Source of the DNA: Isochrysis galbana
Taxonomy: Eukaryota > Haptophyta > Isochrysidales > Isochrysidaceae
Assembly (NCBI GenBank): GCA_018136815.1
Contig: CM030937.1
Span: 814,553 to 878,552, forward strand
Length of the DNA: 64,000 nt
Direction of reading: 5' to 3'
Shown here: piece after piece, positions 61,279 through 64,000 of the stretch
Numbering within the stretch: position 1 is the stretch's first letter
Layout of the letters: every line of letters starts with the position of its first letter
Made by a program: the position numbers and the translations under genes
The notes under the pieces: generated by a model
What the model saw: only the letters and a program-made list of their open reading frames with translations
The model's database searches: none
What the model was told of the DNA's origin: nothing

Positions 61279-62590
61279 CGCGGGCAGATCTTCGATCGCG
61301 TAAGATATCGACCCTGATATTTTTATGATTGCTCTGGGTGGCATGGACAGCGAAACTGGATGGAGCTGCGTGCTAACGCATGCGCATCCTTCTGGCATTG
61401 TTATGAATTCACAGCCTCAATTTCAAGGTCCTGCAGCGCCCACTCAACATGTTGGGGGGTTGTGCTTATACCTTCAGTGTCAGGTCTGTATCTCTGAATA
61501 AAAAATCTTGAAATAGACCACCCGCGCTACTAGAATCTAGAATAATAATGAATGATGTAACATCCTAGCTAACCCCACAAGGTGCGGGACTTCTACCGTC
61601 CCCGCTCTGACACTTGTGACTTCCAATAACCCCCCCCTCCTCTGCGCCAAAGGCGCGGGACTTCTACCGTCCCCATTGTGACTGCCCCCCCCCCCCCTAG
61701 GGAATACTTCACTGGGCTTTTCACATGCGCCTCCTATGAAAAGGTCACACTGCTTGTGAAGAGATTGGGCCCCCTCACGGTATGATTATATATAAATATA
61801 AACCTTTTAATAGTCTCACCGCACACGCGGCCGTGGACCCTCTACTTTCTACTCACGTAGGAAACTTTCTACACCCCCACTTCCCCGGCCCTTCTCCCCC
61901 CGCCATAAGGCGACTCCCCCCGTGCACTACTATTAAATTAAAATTAAAATGTTATATCCTAGCCAACCCCACTAGCTAATTGGACACAACTTTTCAGCCC
62001 CGGACTCCCGCCATGCCTGGCGAGCCAAGTGTCCGAGTGGTACCGGGGGGGGGGGCATTGCCCCCTCCCCTCGATATAATTTGTCCTCCCCCCAGTGCAA
62101 GCACCGGCCCTACGCACCCCAGCACACCCTCTCCTCGAGGCCACGCTGGGGGAAAACCCCTTTCGGGTAAAAGCAACGCAGGGGGGGGGGGGCACTCGTG
62201 AGTTCAGGGGCCTAGAGCGCTAATCTCCCTCGCCCGAGCGAGTGGCCGCGGCGAGCCGCGGCCCTTCCCTCCTGGCTCTGGCGCCCCCGTCTTCTCTTAC
62301 CCAAACGGGGCGAGAAGACACGTTTCTGCCGGAGGGGAGAGCTGCCGCTCCCCCCTCCCCTCCCTCTTCCCTTTTCCTCCTCTCTTCCCTGCGGCGGGGG
62401 CCCATGGCGCGCGCCTGCGGCCCCTCGCTCAGGTCCCCAGATGGCCTGCAGGGCCTGGGAGCACAGCTCAGGGGGCAGGTGAGAGGTCGTTTGCCTTCAT
62501 TTGGTACCCCTCGTTTCCCAATACGCAATGCGTCGGTACAAAAAAATGTCTAGTATCTAAGCAAAGGCACCCACCTCACAGTGCTCAACC
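61279..62590. other. Intergenic, short repeats
   Basis: GCGGGACTTCTACCGTCCCC occurs twice (about 61583 and 61657). GTTATATCCTAGCCAACCCCAC and a variant occur at 61950 and 61557. 61800-61880 is a copy of the short repeat noted at 58.7 kb. 62385-62480 is an inverted part of the repeat at 13.9-14.1 kb. Poly-C/G runs at 61685, 62045 and 62180. No gene supported. Confidence 0.6.
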
Positions 62591-63211
62591 ATGTCTACAA
62601 ATGGAATGGCGGCTGATGATTTAGTACGCAAGCGATTGCAATGGATCATAAAAAAAATGGACGAGAACTTTAAAAAATTCATCTTACCTCTCTTTCCGCC
62701 ATATGGCACTTCTAAATCTGCCATGCAGGTTATTGCGGAAGCATTGGACAGCATCAGTCCGCCGTCGATCCCGGGGGGGGGCAACAACTCCATGAGGAGG
62801 CTGCTTGAGACGAACCCAAATTTGTTCACGTACACTTTCGAATGTAAGTCCATATTCAGATCATTCGATTTCAAGCACAAGACGAACATTCAAGACACCT
62901 TACATGCCATTTGCGAGAACGATAAACCATTCACACTGGTTTATATGATACACACTCTCTTGAGCAAGAAGTTCACTGCGAACACAATCATCAATATGAG
63001 TCGTGATGATCTGCTTCGTACAATCAAAGCTTATGTCGATTCGGAATTAATTCCCCACCTCCAAGAATTGCTAAAAGGTGTCGATTCGTGTTCAGCTCCC
63101 CAAGTAAAGATTGAGAACAAAAGGCGGGTCCTAATGGGCCCCGGATATGTGCTAGTTGGGTGTATTGGGAACTTTCTCCCGAAAAAAATCCTTAAATTTC
63201 CTCAATTTTGA
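62591..63211 (+). CDS. Orphan AT-richer ORF (206 aa)
   Basis: Not recognised. Reads MSTNGMAADDLVRKRLQ, then Lys- and Phe-rich helical segments (KKMDENFKKFILPLFPPYG; SIFRSFDFKHKTNIQ; TLVYMIHTLLSKKF; MSRDDLLRTIKAYVDSELI). Base composition and Lys/Asn/Ile use are unlike the GC-rich host genes around it, suggesting foreign or mobile origin. The last about 28 codons run into the dispersed repeat shared with 59292, so the natural C-terminus could be earlier or the whole ORF may belong to that repeat family. No transposase, virus or host domain is evident. Confidence 0.5.
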   Translation: MSTNGMAADDLVRKRLQWIIKKMDENFKKFILPLFPPYGTSKSAMQVIAEALDSISPPSIPGGGNNSMRRLLETNPNLFTYTFECKSIFRSFDFKHKTNIQDTLHAICENDKPFTLVYMIHTLLSKKFTANTIINMSRDDLLRTIKAYVDSELIPHLQELLKGVDSCSAPQVKIENKRRVLMGPGYVLVGCIGNFLPKKILKFPQF

Positions 63212-63270
63212 GATGGTCATTTTTTCACCCCTTATAAAAAAACATTGTTTGATGTTTGACCGCCCTAGAG
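63137..63270 (+). repeat. Dispersed repeat copy, matches 59292-59437
   Basis: GGGCCCCGGATATGTGCTAG start, TTTGACCGCCCTA end. It overlaps the 3' end of the orphan ORF. Confidence 0.8.
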
Positions 63271-63641
63271 TCCTCTCGGTATTTGTTGCATAACCTGCAT
63301 TTTTTCGTAGTGCTGTTCTCGAATCTGTTCTTGGTACCTATCCTCCTGTGAGTGATGTGTTTGAAGTGTGGATGTTTGTCGGCGTGTTTTAATAACGGCA
63401 GGGTGTACAACCTGGCTATGTGCTTCCAGTCGTCTTTGGTGATGTCGAGGCGGTTTTCCCACGCCTTCCTGGCTGTCTGCGAGTCGTTGCGGCGTGCTGT
63501 TTTGAGCGCGATCTTCGCAATGTCGGAGACTGTGATCGCGTCAAGCGCGATTTTTCCCTTTCGTATCGCGTATTCATCTGCCAGCGGATACTCCATATAT
63601 TTGGGTCCTTTGTAACCGTTCTCCCACCGCGCCGGCGACAA
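63225..63641 (-). mobile_element. LINE ORF2 fragment (C-terminal)
   Basis: Translation matches the LINE at 37.2-39.2 kb: YPLADEYAI, then WKHIARLYTLP, then FKHITHRRIGTKNRF and the start of the zinc motif (CRLCNKY). It is a diverged relative of the larger LINE, truncated on both sides. Its 5' side adjoins the repeat at 63636-63768. Confidence 0.8.
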
Positions 63642-63768
63642 AGGACAAAGGAGGCGAGGGCAAAGAGGGCGAATGTAGGATGATGCGACGATGACTAGTG
63701 ACTAGCCTACAAGGGGACATAGAAACGCAGACAACTCCTACAACAAAAAGGTCGATTGCGGATGCGAC
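63636..63768 (+). repeat. Dispersed repeat copy, matches 55407-55575
   Basis: Shares GGCGACAAAGGA, GGGCGAATGTAGGA, ACATAGAAACGCA and GTCGAT then GCGGATGCGACA with the copy at 55.4 kb. Confidence 0.65.
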
Positions 63769-63839
63769 ACACCATCAATCAATATCAATATTGAATATTG
63801 TTACCCCATCTTTGGTGAGAGTAGGTCAGCTGTGCAGTC

Positions 63840-63974
63840 TGCTCCTGGCAAGCCATAAGGCATGCCAGGAGGGTGGGTGGTTCCTCCCCCACAGCAGGGG
63901 AGGAGTGGAGAGAGGAGAGAGAGGGGGGGGGGGGGCTCGTGCACCCCCCCCCGGCGAGCCAAGTATAAACTTAG
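63840..63974 (-). repeat. Dispersed repeat, inverted copy of 13657-13790
   Basis: Reverse complement of the repeat at 13.66 kb. Contains a G run followed by CTCGTGC and a C run. Confidence 0.75.
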
Positions 63975-64000
63975 TCGTTTTGCCCTGCTATTCTATTCAT

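Noticed and set aside
59292-63270. Two direct 140-bp repeats around mevalonate kinase as LTRs of one element
   Set aside because: The sequence between is a host gene and unrelated repeats. No TG...CA ends, primer site or target duplication is seen.
1-64000. tRNA or rRNA genes
   Set aside because: I found no cloverleaf with matching arms and no rRNA-like stretch by eye. A tRNAscan-SE and Rfam search would settle it.

Overview
The window is nuclear DNA of a GC-rich eukaryotic alga. Genes on both strands have GT-AG introns (a few possible GC donors). One gene encodes a PsbP-like thylakoid-lumen protein with a twin-arginine signal, so the cell has a plastid. A complete mevalonate kinase shows a cytosolic mevalonate pathway, which most green and red algae lack. 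A haptophyte or another alga with a secondary plastid is my best guess, but nothing here names the genus.

Layout. 1-13.6 kb: three same-strand copies of a roughly 2-kb unit, each holding one gene for an Arg/Glu-rich helical repeat protein with an N-terminal MGNNC acylation-type motif and a C-terminal Cys/His box. A fourth copy starts at 25.1 kb and runs into a 100-N gap (25958-26057). A young Copia-type LTR element (3897-6709) sits just upstream of the second copy, and LINE debris lies between copies one and two. About 14.2-24.4 kb: a large Ty3/Gypsy chromovirus on the minus strand, whose single 2492-codon ORF carries an embedded C5-methyltransferase-like domain besides protease, RT, RNase H, integrase and chromodomain. 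26.1-31.5 kb (minus): a multi-exon ABCG-type half transporter with a long lumenal, Cys- and Pro-rich N-terminus, cut by the gap. 31.6-33.05 kb: a GA-rich minisatellite (47-bp unit, about 19-20 copies) between that gene and a divergent glycosyltransferase (33.2-34.7 kb). 34.7-40 kb: repeats, a MITE and a 5'-truncated LINE.

40.1-47.6 kb: an intronless 1664-residue WD40 protein, then the five-exon PsbP-like gene. 48.1-52.2 kb: a 664-bp inverted repeat around a gene for a Ser/Arg-rich nuclear protein. 52.9 kb: a MYND zinc-finger protein. 56-58.5 kb: a divergent pair, a thioesterase-like hydrolase and a patatin-like lipase. 59.7-61.3 kb: mevalonate kinase with a C-terminal membrane anchor. 61.3-64 kb: dispersed repeats, an AT-richer orphan ORF and a LINE fragment.

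The host genes are not an operon. The only arrangements suggesting shared control are the two divergent pairs (transporter/glycosyltransferase and thioesterase/patatin). Repeats fill nearly all intergenic space. The most unusual items are the methyltransferase domain in the chromovirus, the locally amplified repeat-protein family, and the tail-anchored mevalonate kinase.
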